64,000 nt of DNA. Origin: Oceanospirillales bacterium (GTDB lineage Bacteria; Pseudomonadota; Gammaproteobacteria; Pseudomonadales; Balneatricaceae). Positions 56,783 to 64,000 of the stretch are shown here, in pieces (position 1 is the stretch's first letter; each line of letters begins with the position of its first letter). The stretch covers positions 248,001-312,000 of the forward strand of contig JAAEYW010000002.1 of assembly GCA_018223185.1 (NCBI GenBank). Direction: 5' to 3'. The position numbers and the translations under genes are program-made. The notes under the pieces are model-generated. The model saw only the letters and a list, made by a program, of their open reading frames with translations. It was not told where the DNA came from and did not search any database.

Positions 56783-57886
56783 TTATGCGGCGGTTTCAAT
56801 ATCATCCACCCGGCTGGAGATTGCGTGTGACAGATATTTTTCAGGCAGGTTCTTATACTGTGGATATATAGCCAGGCGTTCTTTAAGCCTGAAACCACAC
56901 TCAGATGATTTGAATTCCAGCGATTTTATGTTGGGCCAGGCCCGCTCTGGATTAATATGGTCAATGGTAACAGGGGAAACGCCGCCCCAGTCATTAATCC
57001 CAGAGTGCAGATAATCTCTGTAATGCTCCTGCAGGTTGGGCGGAGCCTGAATACTGATAGTGTGATCAAGAATCAACCGGGCTACCGCCAGGGTTTTCAA
57101 CATATCCTCATAGCTGGGTTCAGGCACATCTGCCATGGCCGTACCCGGTTTAGCTTTAAAATTCTGGATGATGACTTCCTGAATATGGCCATACTTTTTA
57201 TGGATCTCATTAATAGCCACCAGACTATCAATTCGTTCCTGCCAGGTCTCTCCGATGCCAATCAGAATCCCCGTGGTAAAAGGCACATTATGCTTTCCGG
57301 TCAGTTCCAGTGTACGCAATCGCTGCAGTGGTACTTTATCCGGACAGGCATAATGAGCCTGCCCTTTCGCCATCAGCCGGCGACTGACATTTTCCAGCAT
57401 CATCCCCATACTGGCCGAAACCGGACGCAATTTAATAATATCCTGTTCAGCTAAAGTTCCGGCATTTACATGGGGCAACATGCTGGTGTTTTCGATCACC
57501 ATCAGACACATATCATAAAGATAATCGATGATCGTATTGTAGCCTCGCTCAGCCAGAAATTTCCGGGCCTCAGGGTAGGTTTTTTCAGGCTTCTCGCCCA
57601 GACTGAAAAGTACCTCTTTACAGCCCTGCTTTTCCCCCTGATAAACAACCGCCATAACCTCCTCAGGGGTCATAATATTAGCGTCAGGAGAGCCGGGAGG
57701 TTTAACAAAGGTACAGTATCCGCAGGTGTCACGACACATATTCGTCAGAGGGACAAATACTTTTCTGGAGTATGTGACTACATCCCCCCAGTGCAGATCC
57801 CGCAGCGCTGACGCCTGATTTCTGAGTTGTAGAATCTGGTGACTATCGGCATTTTCAAGGTTATACGCTTGCTCAACAGTGATCAT
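56783..57886 (-). CDS. cofG: FO synthase subunit 1 CofG (deazaflavin/F420)
   Basis: A 367-residue radical SAM enzyme. The ATG at 57886 is chosen because GGGAGG lies seven bases upstream; an earlier start at 57928 is unlikely. The [4Fe-4S] ligands are Cys51, Cys55 and Cys58 in CRDTCGYC, the CofG CX3CX2C form. FSLGEKPEKTYPEARKFLAERGY, VSASMGMMLENVSRRL, PFTTGILIGIGETWQER and HIQEVIIQNFKAK are diagnostic. CofG works with CofH to make FO, the core of coenzyme F420; no cofH, cofC, cofD or cofE is in this window. F420 genes are unusual in gammaproteobacteria, which suggests transfer. An imperfect TTTACC-N4-GGTcAA dyad lies 90 bp upstream. Confidence 0.93.
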   Translation of the reverse strand: MITVEQAYNLENADSHQILQLRNQASALRDLHWGDVVTYSRKVFVPLTNMCRDTCGYCTFVKPPGSPDANIMTPEEVMAVVYQGEKQGCKEVLFSLGEKPEKTYPEARKFLAERGYNTIIDYLYDMCLMVIENTSMLPHVNAGTLAEQDIIKLRPVSASMGMMLENVSRRLMAKGQAHYACPDKVPLQRLRTLELTGKHNVPFTTGILIGIGETWQERIDSLVAINEIHKKYGHIQEVIIQNFKAKPGTAMADVPEPSYEDMLKTLAVARLILDHTISIQAPPNLQEHYRDYLHSGINDWGGVSPVTIDHINPERAWPNIKSLEFKSSECGFRLKERLAIYPQYKNLPEKYLSHAISSRVDDIETAA

Positions 57887-57975
57887 CGGAAAGCCTCCCG
57901 GGTTATTGTTTTTGTAATCAGGCGGCATGACAACGCCACTAAATCAAATAGAACCTGGAATCAATATAGAATAAT

Positions 57976-57991
57976 TTTACCACTTGGTCAA
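57976..57991. promoter_or_regulatory. TTTACC-N4-GGTCAA dyad, cofG promoter
   Basis: TTTACC-ACTT-GGTCAA, the shared dyad with one mismatch in the right arm, 90 bp upstream of the cofG start. Confidence 0.6.
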
Positions 57992-58023
57992 ATAAAGAAA
58001 ATATTCATATTCCTCTATAATTT

Positions 58024-58692
58024 TCAATAGCTTAAACTAACTGCCAACTGAGTCCTGTTCTGCACCCTGAGTTTTTTAAAGATATCAGACACATGCCTTT
58101 TAACGGTTGACTCCCGAATACCCATTTCAAAGGCAATCTCTTTATTCATAAGACCCACTTTCAAGTAATTCAGTACGTCTCTCTGCCGGTCAGTCAGATA
58201 TTCAAGCTTGTCTTTGGTAAAAAGAGCATTCGTTCCAGGGATGTGTTTTGCTAAATAATCAGCTACATTAATTTTTTCAGTTTCATGGCAACGCGAGTAC
58301 GAAAAACAATCCGGGTGATCTCTGCGGGCAAGAAAATCAAACACTCTGGTGACGATTGTCCCGACAGACTCACTATTTTTTATGACTCCGGAAACATTTA
58401 AGAACTTTAGTTTTATATCCAGTTTTTCACTTACTTCGTCACAAATGACAATAATGGGATTATCCGTTTTGTACAGGAAGGATGTAATCATTCCATGATT
58501 CATGGTCAGTAAAATACTTTCATGAACTAAGATAAGATTAAACGCCCCGGAGTAGCGCGCGGCGGTGACAAACTCGCACTCATTACCGGCGTCGGTAAAA
58601 CCGATGGTGTGATCTCTTTGTCGAATAACACTCTTTAAGCCCTCTCTGAATAAAGGCCTGGGGTCGATAATAAGAATTTTTTTAAGTCTCAT
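58024..58692 (-). CDS. LuxR-type regulator with atypical receiver
   Basis: A 222-residue protein. The ATG at 58692 is preferred, as it starts the receiver cleanly (MRLKKILIIDPRPLFREGLKS). The C-terminal LuxR-type HTH is intact (YLTDRQRDVLNYLKVGLMNKEIAFEMGIRESTVKRHVSDIFKKL). In the receiver the acidic Asp10 is present, but the phosphoacceptor position (FNLILVH) is His57, so it is not expected to be controlled by phosphorylation. No partner kinase is nearby. It sits between cofG and mmsA and could bind the TTTACC palindromes found in this region. Confidence 0.88.
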   Translation of the reverse strand: MRLKKILIIDPRPLFREGLKSVIRQRDHTIGFTDAGNECEFVTAARYSGAFNLILVHESILLTMNHGMITSFLYKTDNPIIVICDEVSEKLDIKLKFLNVSGVIKNSESVGTIVTRVFDFLARRDHPDCFSYSRCHETEKINVADYLAKHIPGTNALFTKDKLEYLTDRQRDVLNYLKVGLMNKEIAFEMGIRESTVKRHVSDIFKKLRVQNRTQLAVSLSY

Positions 58693-58874
58693 TTTTACCT
58701 TCACTCTTGTTTTTATAAAGGTGTCCCTACCTGTCATTCATGAGCATCAGCCATCTGAGTGATGACAGAACAGGCCCCTCGCCGAAGCCTCTACAGGACC
58801 AGCTCTGCCAATTATTAGTGCTGATCGCAGAACAGATCAGCCTGATGGCCTTTTATGGAAACAGACTTCCCGCC

Positions 58875-60365
58875 TCAGCTTGGAAACGAGAAGGATACCC
58901 CTTCACGAACACCGCTGGACGGCCAGCGCTGAGTGATAGTCTTACGCTTGGTGTAGAAGCGCACCGCATCCGGGCCATAGGCATGCAGATCACCAAACAG
59001 TGAGCGTTTCCAGCCCCCGAAGCTGTGATAGGACACCGGTACGGGCAGCGGCACGTTGATGCCCACCATACCCACCTGAATATTGTCAGAGAAGTAACGT
59101 GCCGCTTCACCGTCACGGGTAAAGATGCAGGTCCCGTTACCATATTCATGATCGTTAATCAGCTGCATCGCCTCTTCCATGGTATCCACACGCACAACCT
59201 GCAATACCGGGCCAAAAATCTCTTCCTGATAGCTCTGCATATCGGCAGTCACTGCATCAATCAGTGTCGCGCCGACAAAGAAGCCGCCATCAAAACCTTC
59301 AACTGACGGGTTACGGCCATCGACAACAATCTTGGCACCATCGGCTTCAGCGCTATCGATATAACCGTTCACTTTCAACTGATGTGCGCGGGTAATCACC
59401 GGACCGAAATCATTGTCGCGATTGCTATACGCGCCAACCTTCAGCGGCTCCATCGCGGCACGCATCTTCGCTACCAGAGAATCCGCCGCTTCATCGCCGA
59501 CCGCAACCGCAACGGAGAGTGCCATACAGCGCTCACCGGAGGAGCCAAACGCCGCCCCCAACAGCTGATTAACCGCATTGTCCATATCCGCATCCGGCAT
59601 GACGATGGCGTGGTTTTTGGCCCCACCCAGCGCCTGACACCGCTTACCGTTGGCATTCGCGGTGCTGTAGATATATTCCGCAATCGGAGTAGACCCGACA
59701 AAGCTCACCGCTTTAACGCGGCTATCGGTCAGCAGTACGTCAACGGCTTCCTTATCACCATTGACCACATTGATAACCCCGGCTGGCAGACCGGCTTCCT
59801 GCAGCAGCTGAGCGATAAACATCGTCGAGGATGGATCACGTTCAGAAGGCTTCAGAACAAACGTGTTGCCGCACACAATGGCCATGGGATACATCCACAG
59901 CGGCACCATCGCCGGGAAGTTAAACGGGGTAATCCCCGCCACCACACCCAGCGGCTGAAACTCACTCCAGGAATCGATATCCGGGCCGACATTACGGCTG
60001 TGCTCACCTTTCAGCAGCTCAGGCGCACCACAGGCATACTCAACATTTTCAATACCGCGCTGCAGCTCACCGGCGGCATCATGGGCAATCTTGCCATGCT
60101 CTTCGCCGATCATTTCACAGATCTTATCCGCATGTTCTTCCAGCAACGCTTTAAAGCGATACATCACCTGTGCACGCTTCGCCGGGGGGGTGTTACGCCA
60201 GGCGGGAAACGCCTGCTCAGCCGCGGCAATCGCCTCTTCAACGGTGGCCACGGATGCCAGCGCAACCTGCTTGCTCTCTGCACCGGTCGATGGGTTAAAT
60301 ACTGCCTGAGTGCGGGCAGCGTCGGTGCGCATCTCACCGTTAATCAAATGACCTAAAGTTTGCAT
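58875..60365 (-). CDS. mmsA: Methylmalonate/malonate-semialdehyde dehydrogenase (CoA)
   Basis: A 496-residue CoA-acylating aldehyde dehydrogenase. It turns malonate semialdehyde (from beta-alanine) into acetyl-CoA, or methylmalonate semialdehyde into propionyl-CoA. TPFNFPAMVPLWMYPMAIVCGN, KPSERDPSS, the catalytic Cys in FGSSGERCMALSVAV and FGDLHAYGPDAVRFYTKRKTIT are MmsA hallmarks. GAGG lies six bases before the ATG. It is 57 bp after the aminotransferase gene, which would supply its substrate. Confidence 0.95.
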   Translation of the reverse strand: MQTLGHLINGEMRTDAARTQAVFNPSTGAESKQVALASVATVEEAIAAAEQAFPAWRNTPPAKRAQVMYRFKALLEEHADKICEMIGEEHGKIAHDAAGELQRGIENVEYACGAPELLKGEHSRNVGPDIDSWSEFQPLGVVAGITPFNFPAMVPLWMYPMAIVCGNTFVLKPSERDPSSTMFIAQLLQEAGLPAGVINVVNGDKEAVDVLLTDSRVKAVSFVGSTPIAEYIYSTANANGKRCQALGGAKNHAIVMPDADMDNAVNQLLGAAFGSSGERCMALSVAVAVGDEAADSLVAKMRAAMEPLKVGAYSNRDNDFGPVITRAHQLKVNGYIDSAEADGAKIVVDGRNPSVEGFDGGFFVGATLIDAVTADMQSYQEEIFGPVLQVVRVDTMEEAMQLINDHEYGNGTCIFTRDGEAARYFSDNIQVGMVGINVPLPVPVSYHSFGGWKRSLFGDLHAYGPDAVRFYTKRKTITQRWPSSGVREGVSFSFPS

Positions 60366-60422
60366 ACTAACCTCATAGTTATTTATATTTTTTATCTGGA
60401 CCCTGCATGTAAAAGACGTCTG

Positions 60423-61766
60423 TCAATCCAGTTCAAGAATGGATTCACCGATAGCGTTAATAACGTTATCAATCTCTTCCCGTTCGGTAATAAAAGGTAA
60501 TCCCAGCTGTATGGTGTCGCCGCCGTACCGTACATAGAAACCTTTCTCCCAACACTTCATGGCGATCTGGTAAGGACGCAAAGCCGGTTCACCGGGCGCT
60601 GACTCAATCGTGATTCCGCCAGCCAGACCGTAATTACGAATATCACTAATGTACTGAGTACCTTTAAGGCTGTGCAGCGCCTGTTCAAACACCGGACTCA
60701 TCTCCTTAACCCGGGGGATCAGCTTGTCATTTTCCAGAACATCTAAAGACGCAAGCGCGGCTGCACACGCCACAGGATGGCCTGAATACGTGTAGCCATG
60801 TGGGATTTCCATCATGTATTCCAGCCCGCCGGCATCCATGAAGGTTTGATAAATATCTGTTTTAGCGATCACAGCGCCCATGGGAACCGCACCATTCGTT
60901 AATTGCTTTGCGACATTGATCATATCCGGCACAACACCGAACTCCTCGGCGCCGGTATAGGATCCCATGCGACCAAAGCCGGTAATGACCTCATCAAAGA
61001 TCAGCAATATATCGTGTTGATCACAGATCTCCCGCAGTCGTTGCAAATACCCCCTGGGCGGAGGAATAACGCCCGCCGAACCGGCCATCGGCTCGACAAT
61101 GACTGCCGCAATATTAGATGCATCATGCAGCGCGATCAGTTCAAGAAGCTCGTCAGCTTTTTCGATGCCGTTCTCCGGCATACCTCTGGAAAAAGCATTT
61201 TCTTTCAGCAATGTATGAGGCAAATGATCAGCATCGACACCCAGGCCGTACAGGGTACGGTTAGCTCCGATACCGCCAACACTGAAACCGCCAAAATTAA
61301 CCCCGTGATAGCCTTTTGAACGTCCAATAAGCTTTGTCTTCGTCGCCTGCCCCTTCTTCCTCCAGTAAGCACGGGCGATCTTCAGTGAGGTATCAGCACT
61401 TTCAGAACCCGATCCGGTAAAGAAAACATAATCCAGCCCTTGCGGTGTTAATGCTTTAATTCTGTTGGCCAGCTCAAACGCTTTTGGGTGGCCATACTGG
61501 AAAGCAGGGGCGTAATCCAGCTGACGCAGTTGCTGCGCAACCGCTTCAGCAATCTCCGGACGGCAATGACCAGCACCACAGGTCCACAAGCCTGACAGCC
61601 CATCAAAAATCTGACGCCCCTCGGCGTCAGTGAGATAAGCGCCTTTCGCTTCAACAAACATCCGCGGATCATTTTTAAACTGTCGATTCGCGGTATAGGG
61701 CATCCAGTACGCTTCCAGCTGCCCGCGAGTCAGGCCCGCGGCTTTACCAGTATCCAATTCAAACAT
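60423..61766 (-). CDS. Omega-amino acid (beta-alanine) pyruvate aminotransferase
   Basis: A 447-residue class III aminotransferase. The ATG at 61766 is chosen because GAGG lies eight bases upstream; the GTG at 61775 overlaps that site. LEAYWMPYTANRQFKNDPR, GLSGLWTCGAGHCRPEI, FFTGSGSESADTSLKIARAYW, IFDEVITGFGRMG and the PLP lysine in VAKQLTNGAVPMG match the beta-alanine:pyruvate transaminase group. With mmsA it would form beta-alanine to malonate semialdehyde to acetyl-CoA. An operator-like dyad lies upstream, shared with the divergent lysR gene. Confidence 0.93.
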   Translation of the reverse strand: MFELDTGKAAGLTRGQLEAYWMPYTANRQFKNDPRMFVEAKGAYLTDAEGRQIFDGLSGLWTCGAGHCRPEIAEAVAQQLRQLDYAPAFQYGHPKAFELANRIKALTPQGLDYVFFTGSGSESADTSLKIARAYWRKKGQATKTKLIGRSKGYHGVNFGGFSVGGIGANRTLYGLGVDADHLPHTLLKENAFSRGMPENGIEKADELLELIALHDASNIAAVIVEPMAGSAGVIPPPRGYLQRLREICDQHDILLIFDEVITGFGRMGSYTGAEEFGVVPDMINVAKQLTNGAVPMGAVIAKTDIYQTFMDAGGLEYMMEIPHGYTYSGHPVACAAALASLDVLENDKLIPRVKEMSPVFEQALHSLKGTQYISDIRNYGLAGGITIESAPGEPALRPYQIAMKCWEKGFYVRYGGDTIQLGLPFITEREEIDNVINAIGESILELD

Positions 61767-61917
61767 ATCAATCACCTCAATAAGGTTTTCTTATTATCAG
61801 GCTGAGGCTCCGACATCATGACGATCTGCCGGGATACTCAGCGCTTTAGTCGTTACATCATCTACCCGGTCGGAAGACGGTTAAATCCAAAAGAAGTTAC
61901 TTTCAGTCAAGCAAATA

Positions 61918-61933
61918 CTTACCATTTGGTAAA
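61918..61933. promoter_or_regulatory. CTTACC-N4-GGTAAA dyad, aminotransferase/lysR
   Basis: CTTACC-ATTT-GGTAAA in the divergent control region, 60 bp upstream of lysR and about 150 bp upstream of the aminotransferase. It matches the sites at 56646 and 63080 except for one outer base. Confidence 0.75.
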
Positions 61934-61993
61934 ATTTATGTGTATTTTATATACCTTCGATCACTATTCAGTCAATTCCAGATTGGGGTGCGT

Positions 61994-62980
61994 ATGACAC
62001 AAAGAAATGTGATAGGGCATATCGCCGGAGCGGATATCAGAACGATAAAAATCTTTAAAACCGTCGTTAGCTGCGGCGGCTTTTCTGCCGCCGAATCAGA
62101 ACTGAACATCAGCCGGGCAGCTATCAGTATTGCCATGTCGGACCTTGAACAAAGGCTATCGTTAAAACTATGCAACCGGGGAAGAAGTGGTTTTTCACTC
62201 ACCGATGAAGGAGAACAGGTTTACCTGGCGGTCCTGAAGCTGCTTTCCTCTCACCAGGAGTTTCAGCAACGTATCAACTCTATTCACTCGGAACTGAAAG
62301 GAGATCTTGCAATCGGCATTACCGACTGCCTGATTACCCTGCCCAGAATGTATATAACGGATTCACTTAAAGCGCTTAAACATCATGCCCCGGAGGTGAA
62401 TATAAATATTGAGATGATTCCAGCAAACCAGGTGATAAAAAGCCTGCTCGAGGGACAAATACAGATAGGCGTTGCGCCTGTATTCAGTAAAAATCCGAAC
62501 CTTACCTATGTTCATCTTTACGATGAAGAAACTTACCTGTATTGCGGTCATGAACACCCGCTGTTCAACGTCTCAGACAAAAACATGTGTGCAGAACAGA
62601 TGACCGAACATGAGATAGTCTCTCCCTCTTATCAGCAATCCCCGGACATCAAAAAACACCTGAACGGATTTAGTAAGAGTGCTCAGGCATCCGACAGGGA
62701 GGGGATCGCTTTTCTCATATTAACCGGTTGTTATATTGGCTACCTGCCCGCGCACTTTGCGCAAAGATGGGTTGAAACAGGGCAGATGAAACCCCTGTTC
62801 ACAGAGCAGTTTAATTTCTCAACGCCGTATGCCGCGATAGCGCGAAAAGACCTGGCTCCCAACCTGATTCTTTCCTGCTTTATGGATAGGTTAGATCAGT
62901 TAATTGATTCACCTTTAGTAAAAAAACAGAGGCAACAAAATTCAGAGACACACCTGGAAAAATCAGTCAGAACCGTATAA
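61994..62980 (+). CDS. LysR family regulator
   Basis: A 328-residue regulator. The ATG at 61994 is chosen, with GGGGTG about five bases upstream. The HTH (IKIFKTVVSCGGFSAAESELNISRAAISIAMSDLEQRLSLKLC) is followed by a LysR effector domain. It is divergent from the aminotransferase/mmsA operon and next to the NCS1 transporter, so it probably senses a nucleobase or beta-amino acid. Confidence 0.92.
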   Translation: MTQRNVIGHIAGADIRTIKIFKTVVSCGGFSAAESELNISRAAISIAMSDLEQRLSLKLCNRGRSGFSLTDEGEQVYLAVLKLLSSHQEFQQRINSIHSELKGDLAIGITDCLITLPRMYITDSLKALKHHAPEVNINIEMIPANQVIKSLLEGQIQIGVAPVFSKNPNLTYVHLYDEETYLYCGHEHPLFNVSDKNMCAEQMTEHEIVSPSYQQSPDIKKHLNGFSKSAQASDREGIAFLILTGCYIGYLPAHFAQRWVETGQMKPLFTEQFNFSTPYAAIARKDLAPNLILSCFMDRLDQLIDSPLVKKQRQQNSETHLEKSVRTV

Positions 62981-63079
62981 CCAAAAAATAAATAATTAAA
63001 AATCAACAAGTTAAATAAATAATGCAGACTTTATCCATTCGGACAAATAAATTTGCCACAGGCATCAATAAAAACTATA

Positions 63080-63095
63080 TTTACCAAACGGTAAA
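63080..63095. promoter_or_regulatory. TTTACC-N4-GGTAAA palindrome, NCS1 promoter
   Basis: TTTACC-AAAC-GGTAAA, a perfect 6+6 dyad 80 bp upstream of the NCS1 transporter start. Confidence 0.8.
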
Positions 63096-63175
63096 TTTTT
63101 AGACACCGTAAACACACTCTTTACAACACTAAAGTTCACCTAGAATTTTAAAAAATAAGAATAAGAGGAAGTCCA

Positions 63176-64000
63176 ATGAAGAACGCATCAGCTGACTCTT
63201 CATCCGCCATACAAGTGGGTGAGTTCTATGAGCTAAAGACCGGCTCTGATGTCTCCGATAGTGCACACTACAACGAAGACATCGCCCCCACTCAGGTTAA
63301 AGAACGCACCTGGAATGTATGGAATGTTGCAGCGCTTTGGGTGGGTATGGCGATCTGTGTCCCAACCTACACCCTCGGGGGCGTACTAACTGCTTATTTC
63401 GGTTTGTCCGTGATGGAAGCTCTGATGGCGATACTGGTCGCCAATATCATCGTGCTGATTCCACTGACGCTGAATGCCTTCCCCGGTACAAAGTTTGGCA
63501 TACCCTTTCCTGTCCTCCTGCGATCATCGTTTGGCATGGTCGGCTCCAATATCCCCTGCCTGATCCGGGCCATGGTCGCCTGTGGCTGGTTCGGCATACA
63601 GACGATGTTCGGAGGCCTCGCCATCCATATCCTGCTGTCACACCTGCTGCCTGGATGGGAATCCCTGGGCGGAACCGGTGAAGTGATCGGCTTTTTCACG
63701 TTTCTGGTGCTCAACCTATATATCGTGATTAAAGGAGCGGAATCGATCAAAATCCTGGAGACCCTGGCGGCCCCCTTATTGCTGGCTGTAGGCATCGGCC
63801 TGATGATGTGGGCCAGTCCGAAAATATCCTACGAAGCCCTGCTCGCTATCCCGGCCAACCGTCCGGAAGGCGCTTCTTTCTGGGGGTACTTCTTCGCGGG
63901 CGTCACCGCCATGGTTGGCTTCTGGGCAACCCTGTCGCTGAATATTCCTGACTTCAGCCGTTATGTCAGGTCGCAGAAAGACCAGATTGCCGGGCAGATT
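63176..64000 (+). CDS. NCS1 family nucleobase/hydantoin transporter (partial)
   Basis: The first 275 codons of an NCS1 (Mhp1/UraA-type nucleobase:cation symporter-1) transporter, cut by the window edge. AGAGGAAG precedes the ATG. The N-terminal NEDIAPTQVKERTWNVWN, then WVGMAICVPTYTLGG, FGIPFPVLLRSSFG and GFWATLSLNIPDFSRY are family hallmarks. Members carry uracil, allantoin, cytosine or hydantoins. With an upstream Tsx-like channel and beta-alanine genes nearby, a pyrimidine substrate is likely. Confidence 0.93.
   Translation, partial: MKNASADSSSAIQVGEFYELKTGSDVSDSAHYNEDIAPTQVKERTWNVWNVAALWVGMAICVPTYTLGGVLTAYFGLSVMEALMAILVANIIVLIPLTLNAFPGTKFGIPFPVLLRSSFGMVGSNIPCLIRAMVACGWFGIQTMFGGLAIHILLSHLLPGWESLGGTGEVIGFFTFLVLNLYIVIKGAESIKILETLAAPLLLAVGIGLMMWASPKISYEALLAIPANRPEGASFWGYFFAGVTAMVGFWATLSLNIPDFSRYVRSQKDQIAGQI

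Noticed and set aside
59382..60356. A 324-codon open frame opposite mmsA
   Set aside because: It is antisense to a clear mmsA with all dehydrogenase motifs, and its translation is basic, His-rich and unlike any family.

Overview
The window reads like a chromosomal segment of a marine gammaproteobacterium of the Oceanospirillales type (Amphritea, Neptunomonas or Neptuniibacter-like). That placement is an inference from gene content: an arginine succinyltransferase (AST) operon, a glnK-amtB locus with sigma-54 and NtrC signals, TRAP and TTT transporters, a glycolate locus, UbiK, ComM/YifB, Rep and many c-di-GMP proteins. There is no rRNA, CRISPR array, intact insertion sequence or prophage. The last gene runs off the right edge.

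Layout. 1-0.9 kb: a small lipoprotein and tRNA-Arg(CCG) and tRNA-Thr(TGT) on the minus strand. 0.9-11.7 kb: core genes (cytochrome c5, rep, yifB/comM, ubiK) interleaved with three c-di-GMP proteins. 11.8-14.2 kb: nitrogen locus glnK-amtB plus a second P-II gene, with two adjoining NtrC-type dyads and a sigma-54 promoter. 14.3-20.8 kb: AST operon astC-(M20 hydrolase)-astA-astD-astB, with no astE; the M20 enzyme may replace it. 20.8-23.6 kb: a fourth c-di-GMP protein. 23.6-26.3 kb: CpxRA-like two-component system divergent from a CpxP/Spy-like gene, with three CpxR half-sites between them. 26.6-32.8 kb: small genes (DUF2799 lipoprotein, phhB, FmdB-like, b562-like) and an RND efflux pair.

32.9-44.5 kb is a glycolate module: a FadR-type GntR regulator, a TRAP transporter, malate synthase G, glcG, glcD, glcE, glcF and a small protein with a possible TIR-like fold. 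Two perfect ACTGGT-N3-ACCAGT operators lie between the regulator and the transporter. 44.7-55.4 kb is an IclR-controlled catabolic module: OprD-type porin, TctABC transporter, class III aminotransferase, aldehyde dehydrogenase, and a divergent sulfatase/phosphonate monoester hydrolase. TTTTCA-N5-TGAAAA palindromes sit at both control regions. The substrate is probably an amino compound, perhaps carrying a sulfate or phosphonate ester.

55.9-64 kb holds a Tsx/OmpK-like nucleoside channel, a lone cofG (FO/F420 synthesis), an atypical LuxR-type regulator, mmsA, an omega-amino acid aminotransferase, a divergent LysR gene and an NCS1 nucleobase transporter. A TTTACC-N4-GGTAAA-type palindrome occurs at four promoters here (channel, cofG, aminotransferase/lysR, NCS1). 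This suggests one regulon for uptake of nucleosides or nucleobases and breakdown of beta-amino acids, with a deazaflavin gene unexpectedly included. This is the best candidate for an undescribed system in the window.
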